A stretch of DNA of 45,208 nt from Oceanobacillus massiliensis str. N'diop (GCF_000285495.1 NZ_HE610976.1:584706-629913); one strand, 5' to 3'; numbered from the stretch's first letter, positions 26,057-34,966 are shown. Translations and numbers: made by a program. Notes: generated by a model from the sequence alone, not told the origin.

Positions 26057-27004
26057 GTGAAAAACCGTGAGAAACCTCTCGTTTTACGGAAATACGAAGC
26101 TATCTTTGCCAGGCTCCCCAAGAACTCCCCTAAGCGACCCGAAATTCAATATGAAATCGCCAAGTATCATAAAGGCTATATTGGAGAGAAGAAAGTAGAC
26201 TATTATCTCTCACATCTACCACAGAGATATATCCTCCTCCGCGATGTTTAACTGCTCAACAACGGCCAATCCTTCCAGATCGACAATCTCATTATCACAC
26301 CTCACGCCATCTATATTATTGAAGTCAAAAATTACAATGGCAAGATAATATTTGACACCATTCTCAACCAATTTACACGGGATGACGGCGAGAAAGAAAC
26401 AGGCTTTAACCACCCCATCACACAGGCTGAATTACAACAGATAAAATTCCAAAACTGGCTTCAGAAATCCGGCTATCCGCCAATCCCGATCCACTATTTC
26501 ATAGCAATCAGTGAACCAGCCACCAAAATTGAAGTGATCGGTGATAAGGAAGCAATCGCCAGCGTCGTTGCACGTGGTGAACATATTCCAAAGAAGATCA
26601 TTGACATGGAAAATACTTTATCCCACAATCCAACCATCCAACAACAAAAAATTGGACATGCCATAAGGAGAGTATGCAGATAATTTGATTTTGATGTCAT
26701 GGCCAAGCACGAATTGACGATTGACAATCTCTTGCCAGGAGTAGAGTGTCCAGGCTGCGGAAAATTAGGTATGGAGCGGACTCACGGATTCTGGTTATGC
26801 ACACATTGCAACAAAAGCAGCAAAAACGCTCACCAAAAAGCGATATCCGATTACCTATTATGCTCAGGCAACTTCATAACTAATAAAGAATGTGTACGCT
26901 TCTTGAAAATCCACTCGAGAAGCCTAGCCACAAGAATCCTGCAAGCCAGTAACCTAACCTTTCAGAAAGAACATAAAAGATGGGTACAAGAGCGGCCGCG
27001 GTGA
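26057..27004 (+). pseudogene. NERD-domain protein with zinc ribbon, two in-frame stops
   Basis: One reading frame of 316 codons runs from GTG 26057 (AAAGGAG upstream) to 27004 and is interrupted by TAA at 26249-26251 and TAA at 26681-26683. Read through, it gives a NERD (nuclease-related) domain: GYIGEKKVDYYLSHLPQRYI, then QIDNLIITPHAIYIIEVKNY with the D and ExK residues of the restriction-endonuclease-like fold. A C-terminal zinc ribbon follows (CPGCGKL...CTHCNK). The two stops are substitutions, not frameshifts, and homology continues across both, which points to a decaying gene. A hairpin (26988-26995 with 27009-27016) overlaps the end. Confidence 0.82.
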
Positions 27005-27156
27005 CGAACCGCTCTTTGTAGTGGTGGGGCTGGGGAGTTCCTGTCGGGCGAGGGTAGAGGTACTCTTTTAAGGGGATATAGGTGGGTCTGGGGGGGCTGG
27101 CTTCCGTCATGATGGGGCGCTGTAATGCTGGTGGCCGTTTGGGCAACTTCGGTGTA

Positions 27157-27360
27157 TTTTCGTGCGACTCCACCCCTTTTTCGCGCGACCCCACCCACTT
27201 TTCGCGCAACTACACCCCATTTTCGCGCAACTCCCATCCCTTTTCGCGCGACTCCATCCACTTTTCGCGCGACTCCACCCCTTTTTCGCGCAACTACAAT
27301 CCATTTTCGCGCGACTCCACCCCTTTCCCGCGCAACTCCACTCCCCTTTCCGCGCGACGA
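27157..27360. repeat. Island 1 of 21-bp CGCG-core tandem repeats (about 10 units)
   Basis: About ten imperfect units of 20-23 bp follow the pattern TTTTCGCGC(G/A)ACTCCACCC. The core is far richer in GC than the surrounding genes. The units mix GCGACT and GCAACT forms without strict order. The island lies just beyond the terminator of the galactitol-type PTS operon. Six-frame open stretches here (for example FARLHPFFAQL) come from the 21-bp period and are not genes. The 150 bp to the left are G-rich without a gene. Confidence 0.93.
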
Positions 27361-27388
27361 GCCACAGACTGCTCCGCCCTAGCCACAA

Positions 27389-27429
27389 CAAAAAAAGCTA
27401 CCTAAACCGATAATTCAGTTCAGATAGCT
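27389..27429 (-). terminator. Terminator of the galactitol-type PTS operon
   Basis: On the minus strand AGCTATCTGAAC pairs with GTTTAGGTAGCT (two G-U pairs) and is followed by seven T. It lies 24 bp after the last gene of the operon. Confidence 0.75.
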
Positions 27430-27452
27430 CCTCTTAGCACATAATCTATAAC

Positions 27453-28574
27453 TTATCCCAGTCCAACAGAAGATCCTTTTGCCATTGCGCCTGTTGTTGT
27501 GGTTGTTGGCTCTTTGCCGATTTCCGGATAAAACAATACTTTGACTGCGTCTATTTCTCTGTTGATGATTTGCTTGAATGTTTCTGGGCCTTGGCTTAGT
27601 TCCAAGGTGTGGGATATCATTGGTTTTACATTAATTTGACCTGTGCTCATGTAGTGTACGGTTGATTCCCATTCTTTTCCTGGAAATGGTGCTGAGAGTG
27701 CGTTCCATGATCCATAGATGGATAGTTCGTTGCGGACGATTTTCTCGAAATAGAATCGTTCGATTGTAATGTCTGCATAGGGGATTCCCATAAATACGAC
27801 TTCTCCGCCTTTTTTGGGCAGGGCGAATACTTGTGCAGATGTAATGGGTGATCCTGCCGATTCGACTGCGAGGTCTACTCCGCGGCCATGGTTGAGTTCC
27901 AATAGCTGTTCATGTGGAGGTTTCTCCAATGAATTGATGACTTCGTCTGCTCCGAGTTCCTTTGCCGTTTTTAGCTTGTTATCATCAATGTCGATGGCAT
28001 ATACCTTTTTTGCGCCAAAGATTTTGGCCCATTGGACGGCAAGCAGGCCGATACTGCCGCAGCCTACGATAGCGACTTCGGCACCTGGCTTGATGTTTGT
28101 TCGGTAGAAGCCATGTGCTACAACGGAAGAAGGTTCGATTAATGCAGCCGTGTCATAGTCTACATTATCTGGAAGGACTATAATATGTTCAGAAGGTAAT
28201 TTCACGTATTCAGCATAGGCACCTGGATGGCGGGCGCCGATGACGGTTAGTTTTTCACACTGTGATGGCTCGCCCTTTCTGCAGCTTTCGCATTTACCGC
28301 ATGCATAGGTCGGACAGGCTGCAACACGGTCGCCAACTTTGATTCCTGTCACACCGGAACCGATTTCTGCTACTTCGCCGGCAAATTCATGGCCAAATGT
28401 CATTCCCTCGACATAGGGTCCGAGCTTTTTAAATCTGGAAATATCAGAACCGCATATTCCAACTGCTTTTACTTTGATGATGACGTCGTCTTCTTTTTCG
28501 ATTACTGGTTCTGGAGTCTCCTCAAATCGGATATCCTGCACTCCATAAAGATTTAGGGCTTTCACTTCTATCAT
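27453..28574 (-). CDS. Zinc-dependent polyol-phosphate dehydrogenase (GatD-like MDR)
   Basis: The medium-chain dehydrogenase has the catalytic zinc motif CGSDISRF (about residue 41) and GHEFAGE (66), the structural zinc cysteines (CGKCESCRKGEPSQC, about 96-110) and the NAD site VGCGSIGLLAVQ (about 175). It is close in type to galactitol-1-phosphate 5-dehydrogenase; pentitol-phosphate dehydrogenases share this fold and operon context. At 373 residues it is about 25 longer than GatD. The tail GKEPTTTTTGAMAKGSSVGL is low-complexity and looks added. It is the last gene of the operon. Oxidation of a PTS-phosphorylated polyol is likely; the substrate is not certain. Confidence 0.88.
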   Translation of the reverse strand: MIEVKALNLYGVQDIRFEETPEPVIEKEDDVIIKVKAVGICGSDISRFKKLGPYVEGMTFGHEFAGEVAEIGSGVTGIKVGDRVAACPTYACGKCESCRKGEPSQCEKLTVIGARHPGAYAEYVKLPSEHIIVLPDNVDYDTAALIEPSSVVAHGFYRTNIKPGAEVAIVGCGSIGLLAVQWAKIFGAKKVYAIDIDDNKLKTAKELGADEVINSLEKPPHEQLLELNHGRGVDLAVESAGSPITSAQVFALPKKGGEVVFMGIPYADITIERFYFEKIVRNELSIYGSWNALSAPFPGKEWESTVHYMSTGQINVKPMISHTLELSQGPETFKQIINREIDAVKVLFYPEIGKEPTTTTTGAMAKGSSVGLG

Positions 28575-28654
28575 CCCTTCAATTTTCTATTTTAAGAATT
28601 GGGTGATTCATTCTTATCTTCTATTAGAAATAAACCGGCAATTTTAATATTTAT

Positions 28655-28810
28655 TTACGAGTTGGGTGATTCATTCTTTCTTTTACTCATGACAACCTTA
28701 TAGAATGCCAATACCACAATAATTGGGTTGAAAATATATTGGTATTCAAAGTAAAACTCACTTATTCCTCTCATCGGTCCAAGCATAAAATCCAATAATG
28801 CATCTACCAT
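28655..28810 (-). CDS. Small predicted membrane protein in PTS operon
   Basis: This 51-residue frame starts at ATG 28810 behind GAGGGTGG and ends at 28655. The product begins MVDALLDFMLGPMRGISEFY, has one hydrophobic helix (about 29-41, NPIIVVLAFYKVV) and ends in a basic KRKNESPNS tail. A good ribosome binding site and a place between two metabolic genes on the same strand support a real gene. I know no function. The sequence coding the last residues is repeated (28597-28617 resembles 28659-28680), so the 3' end was duplicated at some time. Confidence 0.6.
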   Translation of the reverse strand: MVDALLDFMLGPMRGISEFYFEYQYIFNPIIVVLAFYKVVMSKRKNESPNS

Positions 28811-28905
28811 TTTCCACCCTCATTTCCATCAATAGCGTTGAACGGTTAGGCAGGTTTACCTAATCCTAATCATCCAACGCCTGACTATGTTTAACCTGAT
28901 TATGT

Positions 28906-29586
28906 TTAATAAGAAGAGTTCGAAACCCCGCCGCTGATGATCGCGATTGCACCACTTGCCCCGATGCGGTCTGCTCCCGCTTCAATGATGCGGATAGCAT
29001 CTTCGTAGGTTTTCACTCCACCGGCAGCTTTGACGCCGATTTTGTCTCCGGCAATAGAACGGAGTAATTGAACATCCTCAATCGTTGCACCGCCACCGTT
29101 AAATCCTGTTGCAGTCTTTACGAAATCTGCTCCAGCATCTATAATGCATTCGGTAACCTTGATTTTCTCCTCATCGGTAAGTAATGCCGTTTCGATAATC
29201 ACCTTTGTTGTCAATCCTTGCGCGGCTTTGACAACTTCGGCAATATCTTGTGTTACAACATCATATTCCTTTGATTTGACAGCACCGAGGTTGACGAGCA
29301 TATCAATCTCTTCTGCCCCATTTCTGATTGCTTCTTTTGTTTCTTCTACCTTTACATGTGTCGTTGCCCCGCCTAGCGAAAATCCGATTGGCACACCAAC
29401 CTTGATGCCATGCGGTGATAAAAGAGAATGGGCATAGGCAACATAGTATGGGTTTACGAAGACGGTTTTAAATCCGTATTCGATTGTTTCCTCACAAAAG
29501 GTCTTTATTTCTGCTTTGCTTGCAGTTGGAGTTAAAAATGTATAATCAATCATTGATATTAGCTTTTGTTTATCCACTTTCTCCAC
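28906..29586 (-). CDS. DeoC-family aldolase (deoxyribose-phosphate aldolase-like)
   Basis: This 226-residue TIM-barrel class I aldolase has Schiff-base lysine K157 (ADFVKTATGF), the helper lysine K186 (GVKAAGG) and the acid D95 (EIDMLV). Canonical DeoC cleaves 2-deoxyribose-5-phosphate to glyceraldehyde-3-phosphate and acetaldehyde. Several active-site segments differ from the usual: IGFSLGGATT instead of IGFPLGANTT, KTATGFNGGG instead of KTSTGF, and GASGA instead of GTSSG in the phosphate-binding end. The operon context is a polyol PTS rather than nucleoside breakdown. The true substrate may therefore be different, and I do not assign deoC. Confidence 0.82.
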   Translation of the reverse strand: MEKVDKQKLISMIDYTFLTPTASKAEIKTFCEETIEYGFKTVFVNPYYVAYAHSLLSPHGIKVGVPIGFSLGGATTHVKVEETKEAIRNGAEEIDMLVNLGAVKSKEYDVVTQDIAEVVKAAQGLTTKVIIETALLTDEEKIKVTECIIDAGADFVKTATGFNGGGATIEDVQLLRSIAGDKIGVKAAGGVKTYEDAIRIIEAGADRIGASGAIAIISGGVSNSSY

Positions 29587-29596
29587 ATCCCTTGAA

Positions 29597-30628
29597 TTAT
29601 TGAACTGGTGTCAGCAGCACTTTGATTGCTTCCCCGCTTTTGATTGCCTGGTATGCTTCATCCCATTTGGTAATATCGAATTCGTGGGTTACTAAGGCCT
29701 TGGCATTTACTTTTCCTTCATTCATCAAGGCAAGGGATGGTTCCCAATCAGCAGGTTTTTGACTTCTGCTTCCAACAACTCGGATTTCCTTTTGAATGAT
29801 TTTCTCAAGATCAAATGGCACTTCAGCGTTTGCGAAGAGGCCAACCTGACCATACTGTCCTTTTTTGCGCAGCAGATCAAGTCCCTGCTTTGCTGCCGGA
29901 ACAGCACCTGAGCATTCAAATACGACATCTGCCCCATAGCCATCTGTCAGGCTGTTTACGAGTTCCTTGATATCTTCCTCCTGCGTGTTGACGGTATAGT
30001 CGATACCAAGTTCCTTTGCTTTGTCCAAACGGATTCTGTCATTTGTCAAACCGGTGATAATGACTGTTGCACCGCGGCTTTTCGCCACTTGTGCGGTTAA
30101 CAGTCCAATCGGTCCCGGACCAATGACAACAACGATGTCCCCTTCGTTAATCTCCGTTTTGGACACGGCATGGTGTGTACAAGCTAACGGCTCCGTCATG
30201 GAGGCTGATTGATAATCAACATTTTCCGGAAGCTTGTGTACGCTTTCTTTTCTTGCGATTAGATACTTGGTGAATCCGCCATCCTGTTGTGTCCCTAACC
30301 CTTTACGATGATTGCAAAGGTTATAGTCACCGGATTTGCAGTATTCACATTCACCGCAAATGTAGAATGTTGTTTCTGATGTAACACGATCTCCAATACT
30401 AAACTCAGTCACACCTTCACCAAGCTCTACAATTTCACCTGCAAATTCATGCCCTAATGTGACAGGTGCTGCAACCTTATAATGACCTTCATACGTATGA
30501 ATATCGGAACCGCAGATACCAGCGTATTTCACTTCAATTTTTACTTGATCTTTGCCTGCTTTCGGTTCCTCTCTGTCTTGAACCTCGAGGTTTCCAAAAC
30601 CAAGTTCTGTTTTCACGAGTGCTTTCAT
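29597..30628 (-). CDS. Zinc-dependent alcohol/sorbitol dehydrogenase-like protein (MDR)
   Basis: I chose ATG 30628 because GGAGGAG lies just upstream; the frame extends to 30643. The 343-residue medium-chain dehydrogenase has CGSDIHTYEG, GHEFAGEIVELG, the four structural-zinc cysteines (CGECEYCKSGDYNLC) and the NAD site IGPGPIGLLTAQ. It is of the sorbitol/L-iditol dehydrogenase type. With the GatD-like enzyme encoded two genes downstream, the operon encodes two dehydrogenases, as in some PTS-dependent pentitol operons of Firmicutes (established in Listeria and Enterococcus arabitol systems). That supports, but does not prove, a pentitol substrate. Confidence 0.88.
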   Translation of the reverse strand: MKALVKTELGFGNLEVQDREEPKAGKDQVKIEVKYAGICGSDIHTYEGHYKVAAPVTLGHEFAGEIVELGEGVTEFSIGDRVTSETTFYICGECEYCKSGDYNLCNHRKGLGTQQDGGFTKYLIARKESVHKLPENVDYQSASMTEPLACTHHAVSKTEINEGDIVVVIGPGPIGLLTAQVAKSRGATVIITGLTNDRIRLDKAKELGIDYTVNTQEEDIKELVNSLTDGYGADVVFECSGAVPAAKQGLDLLRKKGQYGQVGLFANAEVPFDLEKIIQKEIRVVGSRSQKPADWEPSLALMNEGKVNAKALVTHEFDITKWDEAYQAIKSGEAIKVLLTPVQ

Positions 30629-30690
30629 TACTGACTCCTCCAATTTTTAAGGTGTTAGATTTCTGTATCTAGATTGGCAGAGGAAATAGC

Positions 30691-31950
30691 TTAGTTAAAA
30701 ATCCCGAATATCTTCCAGAGAATCCAGTTAACAAGGTTACCACCCTGGTCAATACTTGATACCATTGCTGATCCTTCAGGCAAGTTAATCTCTGCTTCTG
30801 TGGCCATTTGTGTAAATATCGGTGCAATGTCTGTTGCCATATAAAGTGAGAACGCAATCATAATTGTTCCTACAATCAGTGAATGGATAATGTTCCCTCT
30901 AGCTGCACCGACAACAAAGGCGATGACAAATGGAATCGTTGCCAAATCACCGAATGGAAGGACTGCGTTACCTGGTAAGATAACAGCGAGCAATACAGTG
31001 ATTGGAGTCAGGATCAGTGCAGTTGCAATTACGGATGGATGTCCAAGCAATACTGCTGCATCAAGACCGATGTATATTTCTCTATCTCCGAAATGCTTGT
31101 TGAGCCATTCGCGTGCTTTCTCTGAGATTGGCATCAGGCCCTCCATCAGAATCTTAACCATACGCGGCATCAAAACCATTACAGCGGCCATGGAAATACC
31201 GATATTGATGACTTCGCCAACACCATATCCGGCAAGGGCACCAATTGCCGCTCCCAAGATAAGTCCGATTACCATGGAGTCTCCAAAGACACCGAAACGC
31301 TTCTGGATCGTATCTGGATCTGCATTCAGATTTTTAAGTCCAGGAATCTTTTGAACTAATTTTACAAGATAGATAAATGGTGCATATGAGATCGTACTAC
31401 CTGTAGCAACCGATACGCCTGGCAATTCATAGAATTCACTAACCATCGGCTGTGTCCAGTCAGCTACTTTCAGACAGACGATCTGGAATAGCACGGCTGC
31501 AATCAGACCTTGAATGATGCTTCCTGAAATGGCATAGACAACGGCTGCCATAAATGTATAGTGCCAGTAGTTCCAAATATCAACGTTCATGGTCTTCGTT
31601 GTTTTCGTGACAAGCATGATTACGTTTACAACTAATCCCAGCGGAATGATAAACGCAGCAACAACTGATGCCCAAGCAATGGAAGATGTTGCCGGCCAGC
31701 CTACATCAATAACATTTAGCTCAACACCTAGTCGATCAACCATGCCCTGTGCTGCTGGACCTAAGTTAAGCGTTAACAAATCAATAACTAGGAAAATACC
31801 AACAAATGCTACCCCAATAGTCAAACCGGAACGGAATGCTTTACCAGGCTTTTGACCAAACAGCAATCCCAGCAGGAAGATGGCTACCGGTAATATAACG
31901 GTTGCACCTAAATCAAGGAAATCTTGAATAAAATTAACAAATGCTTGCAT
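30691..31950 (-). CDS. PTS permease subunit IIC, galactitol (Gat) family
   Basis: The 419-residue polytopic membrane protein has about 10-12 hydrophobic segments. It opens with MQAFVNFIQDFLDLGATVIL and continues with LLFGQKPGKAFRSGLTIGVA, the conserved start of GatC-type IIC proteins; GAARGNIIHSLIVGT lies near the end. It forms the translocation channel and receives phosphate through the IIB subunit encoded immediately before it. Gat-family IIC proteins transport galactitol and also D-arabitol or other pentitols, so the family name does not settle the substrate. Confidence 0.92.
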   Translation of the reverse strand: MQAFVNFIQDFLDLGATVILPVAIFLLGLLFGQKPGKAFRSGLTIGVAFVGIFLVIDLLTLNLGPAAQGMVDRLGVELNVIDVGWPATSSIAWASVVAAFIIPLGLVVNVIMLVTKTTKTMNVDIWNYWHYTFMAAVVYAISGSIIQGLIAAVLFQIVCLKVADWTQPMVSEFYELPGVSVATGSTISYAPFIYLVKLVQKIPGLKNLNADPDTIQKRFGVFGDSMVIGLILGAAIGALAGYGVGEVINIGISMAAVMVLMPRMVKILMEGLMPISEKAREWLNKHFGDREIYIGLDAAVLLGHPSVIATALILTPITVLLAVILPGNAVLPFGDLATIPFVIAFVVGAARGNIIHSLIVGTIMIAFSLYMATDIAPIFTQMATEAEINLPEGSAMVSSIDQGGNLVNWILWKIFGIFN

Positions 31951-32022
31951 GTTTTTTGCCCCCTAACATAATATGGCTAATCTCGATTTCAGCTTTTTCA
32001 GAGAAACCGAGATTCCATTATT

Positions 32023-32304
32023 CTATTTTTTTAGCGCTTCCAAAATTTGTTTCCTTGTATCTTCCACACCAATTCCAGTAAGGAAAGAACGTGCATTGAT
32101 TACCGGGAATGGATATTCTTTTTTCGTCATTGCTGTTGTTACCAATAGATCGGCTGTGTCCTCATAAGAACCAACTTCAGCAATCTTAATTTGTTTCAAG
32201 TCAATTTTAAGGTTGTTTTCTTTTGCCATTTCTTCGATAGCACTGTTAACAACTGTAGATGTAGCAATACCTGCTCCACATGCCACTAATACTTGCTTCG
32301 CCAT
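32023..32304 (-). CDS. PTS phosphocarrier subunit IIB, galactitol family
   Basis: The 93-residue cytosolic protein starts MAKQVLVACGAGIATSTVVN; Cys9 is the phosphorylation site in the family motif CGxGxxTS. It passes phosphate from IIA to the sugar alcohol held by IIC. The start overlaps the IIA stop by one base, so the two are coupled. The size is normal for a stand-alone GatB. Confidence 0.94.
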   Translation of the reverse strand: MAKQVLVACGAGIATSTVVNSAIEEMAKENNLKIDLKQIKIAEVGSYEDTADLLVTTAMTKKEYPFPVINARSFLTGIGVEDTRKQILEALKK

Positions 32305-32792
32305 TATCTTTCACCTCCTTCAAGTGCAACAAAATCCAATTTTTCTTCCATCAGATTTTTTATTGCTGTTTTATCTGTTTGACTTGCCAATTCTTTCAAT
32401 ACTTCTTCATTCTGGAAAACCTGCATCAAACGCTGCAGCAAGGAAAGCTGTGAATGCGGTTCATCCATTGCCAGCATAAAGACAATCTGAACTGGCGTAG
32501 TCTCGCTGTCATCACCCATAATGACAAAATCAACTGGGTCCTTCAGCACAGCAATACTGATCGTCTTCTGGTTGACATGCTCTACATCTGTATGTGGGAT
32601 GGCTACAGAGACACCTGCTGTTGGCAGTCCTGTTGCAAATTCACCTTCCCTGTTGATGATGGCCTGGATAAAGCTTGGTTTTACAAGTCCCTTATCAACC
32701 AGATTGCTGCTGACCGTCTCCAGTACTTCTTCCTTGGTAGTGCCTTCCAAATTTAGCAGAATGACAGATTCATCAAAAAACAATTCACTCAT
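32304..32792 (-). CDS. PTS subunit IIA, fructose/galactitol type
   Basis: This 162-residue IIA domain has the phosphorylated histidine H67 in VSVAIPHTDVEHV, and DPVDFVIMGDDSETTPVQIV then FMLAMDEPHSQL as in GatA. It takes phosphate from HPr and gives it to Cys9 of the IIB protein. It follows the regulator gene after 38 bp, so regulator and transporter are likely on one transcript. GGAGTGG precedes the start. Confidence 0.93.
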   Translation of the reverse strand: MSELFFDESVILLNLEGTTKEEVLETVSSNLVDKGLVKPSFIQAIINREGEFATGLPTAGVSVAIPHTDVEHVNQKTISIAVLKDPVDFVIMGDDSETTPVQIVFMLAMDEPHSQLSLLQRLMQVFQNEEVLKELASQTDKTAIKNLMEEKLDFVALEGGER

Positions 32793-32830
32793 TTTACTCC
32801 ACTCCTTCTATTTCTCTTCGTTGTATTTAG

Positions 32831-34888
32831 TCAATCGGCAGAATATAATTTGATAATTTCATAGATTTCTTCCACTGAATTGGCGTTGATCATTCGATTG
32901 CGATCTTTCTCGGAGCTCGCAAGTCTCATCAATTGCATCAATGCATGAATATGCTGCTGCTTATCCACCGCAGCGATGACTACAATCAATTTGATGCTAA
33001 ATTCATTCGAATACCTTACGCCCTCTTTCACCCGCAGTAAGCTCATGCCAACCTCATTCACACCATCCTCCGGTGCAGCGTGCGGAATCGCAATATTCGG
33101 ACCGATTACAATGTAAGAATCCTGTTCACTGTATTGAATCATCCGATTGACATATTCCTCTTCAATTGAACCGCTTTCAATTAATGGATGGGCACCCTTT
33201 TGAATGGCATCCTCCCAGTAACTTACCGAGTCTTCCAGAGTGATGTTCTGCGGAGTGATCAATTGATCCAGATTTAATTCCTGTTTATCAACATTCTTTT
33301 TGACTACTGCAGCATCCTCGTCACGGTTGATATAATTCTCCAGACTGTCGATCAAATCCTTTTCGCTGTCAATCGTCGCATGCTGTTTGATGATTTCCAT
33401 CAGATAATTCACATCAATATCATTAGGAATATAGCCATGGACCTCAAGCATAACCTGTTTCCTTAAGCGGTATTTCTCTTCCTGGCCGAGAAACACTTTG
33501 GTCACAAACAGCTTTTTCGTCGTTTCAAGGTGTACTGGTGAGAATACGACATCATAATGCAATGGATAGTCGAGGAACTCTCTTATCGACAGGGAATCCA
33601 GAAAGACAAACTCGGGAAATAATTCGCTTATTTCATTGAACATGAGTCTGGAAACAGAAACCCCCTGCGGACAGACAACGATTGCTTTAATTTTCTTATC
33701 GATACTCTCACCCTGTCTGGACATCCAGCCTCCAATCAGCATCGTAATATAGGTTGATTCACTGTCTGGAATGTCACTGCCAATCAAGTCTGCGAGTGGC
33801 CGGATCGAGCGTTTGACAAGATGATGTATTTCTTTGAACTCTTTGCTTAAAGAACCTTGAAAATGAACCGTATCGGTAAGCTGGTATTTAATCCGGTAAT
33901 AGGCAGGCTGGATATGCTGCAATAATTTATCGCGAAGTATATCCCTGTCCTGCAGATAGATACAGGCATTTTTTTCAAAATAACGAAGCATCGTATCAAT
34001 TGCCGGAATCAGGTTCGGTATTGCCTCTTCATTCAAAATTTCAGATGAGTGGACATTCGTTGTCAAAAGATGCAGCGTAATGAACAATCGTTCTTCAACC
34101 GGAAGATTTTCAAAGTCATATAAAAGTTCTTCGGTTGCCTGATATTCCTTCGTATTTGATAATTCCTCATATTCGATGGAAAAGGCATTGATATGATGGC
34201 CTTTTTCAATTCTTCTAAGGACCAAAATAAGGATATACGGCATTGTCAGTAGTTTTTCATCGGTAAATTTCAAATTCAGCGTATTCTCTATTCTCTCGAT
34301 ACGATGATTAAATTCATTTAATTGCACTTCATTGATTGTCGTTAATTCTTTTAATCTCGTTTCTCCATTACTCATTTGCAGTATCTGATAGGTTACATTG
34401 ATGAGCAGTTTGCGAATCTGAAATTCTTTTCCTTCTATTAAATAACCATTCTTTCTTGAATATCGGATCGTCAGCTCGTATTCATCCAGGCGCCTTTGCA
34501 CTTCTTTCAGGTCACTGAGAATCGTATTTTTACTAACATTCAATTCCAGTGTGAAATGGTTTAAGGAAAGTTCCTCTTCTGAGCTTACAAGCATCATCAT
34601 AATCAGATAGACACGCTGATCTTCTGTGAGGATATTGGTTTTCGCTAACGTATTCTCATTATTGCTGCTGAATTTGGAAAAGACAGCCTGATCAATCACA
34701 AAATGACCATTTCTTGTTCTCTCTATTGCAGGAAGGTTATTGCTTACAAGCCAGTCATTAATCTTCTGGATGCTATAGCCAAGCTGCCTGCGAGTCAGGT
34801 CATATTTCTTCTCTAAATCCATACTTATAATACTAGGATAGCTGATTAATTCCTTCAGGATGTTTTTGTTTCGATCGCTGAGCACCAA
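32831..34888 (-). CDS. PRD-containing PTS-controlled transcription activator
   Basis: This 685-residue regulator starts at TTG 34888 behind AAAGGAGG. The domains are N-terminal HTH regions (about 1-150), PRD1 (about 185-290, His232 and His273), PRD2 (about 295-395), a IIB-Gat-like domain (C406 in VVCPQG) and a C-terminal IIA domain (H603 in IAIPHAAPEDG). PRD2 keeps His325 but has TYITMLIGGW where MtlR-type proteins have a second histidine, so one usual phosphorylation site is missing. It should activate the downstream PTS operon when the substrate drains phosphate from IIB. A cre site lies just upstream. Confidence 0.9.
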   Translation of the reverse strand: MVLSDRNKNILKELISYPSIISMDLEKKYDLTRRQLGYSIQKINDWLVSNNLPAIERTRNGHFVIDQAVFSKFSSNNENTLAKTNILTEDQRVYLIMMMLVSSEEELSLNHFTLELNVSKNTILSDLKEVQRRLDEYELTIRYSRKNGYLIEGKEFQIRKLLINVTYQILQMSNGETRLKELTTINEVQLNEFNHRIERIENTLNLKFTDEKLLTMPYILILVLRRIEKGHHINAFSIEYEELSNTKEYQATEELLYDFENLPVEERLFITLHLLTTNVHSSEILNEEAIPNLIPAIDTMLRYFEKNACIYLQDRDILRDKLLQHIQPAYYRIKYQLTDTVHFQGSLSKEFKEIHHLVKRSIRPLADLIGSDIPDSESTYITMLIGGWMSRQGESIDKKIKAIVVCPQGVSVSRLMFNEISELFPEFVFLDSLSIREFLDYPLHYDVVFSPVHLETTKKLFVTKVFLGQEEKYRLRKQVMLEVHGYIPNDIDVNYLMEIIKQHATIDSEKDLIDSLENYINRDEDAAVVKKNVDKQELNLDQLITPQNITLEDSVSYWEDAIQKGAHPLIESGSIEEEYVNRMIQYSEQDSYIVIGPNIAIPHAAPEDGVNEVGMSLLRVKEGVRYSNEFSIKLIVVIAAVDKQQHIHALMQLMRLASSEKDRNRMINANSVEEIYEIIKLYSAD

Positions 34889-34933
34889 CTTGTAACCTCC
34901 TTTGATTAAATCTTAACACTATTTTAACAGAAA

Positions 34934-34949
34934 ATGAATACGTTTTCAT
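34934..34949 (-). promoter_or_regulatory. cre site upstream of the PTS operon
   Basis: On the minus strand ATGAAAACGTATTCAT matches the CcpA-binding consensus WTGNAANCGNWNNCW at every position. It lies about 45 bp upstream of the regulator's TTG start, next to TAAAAT, a possible -10 box. Catabolite repression of the whole operon is expected. Confidence 0.75.
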
Positions 34950-34966
34950 CACAATTTGTAGAACAT

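Noticed and set aside
27157-27360. CRISPR array
   Set aside because: The period is only 21 bp and the bases between the cores are as conserved as the cores, so there are no unique spacers. No cas genes lie in the window.
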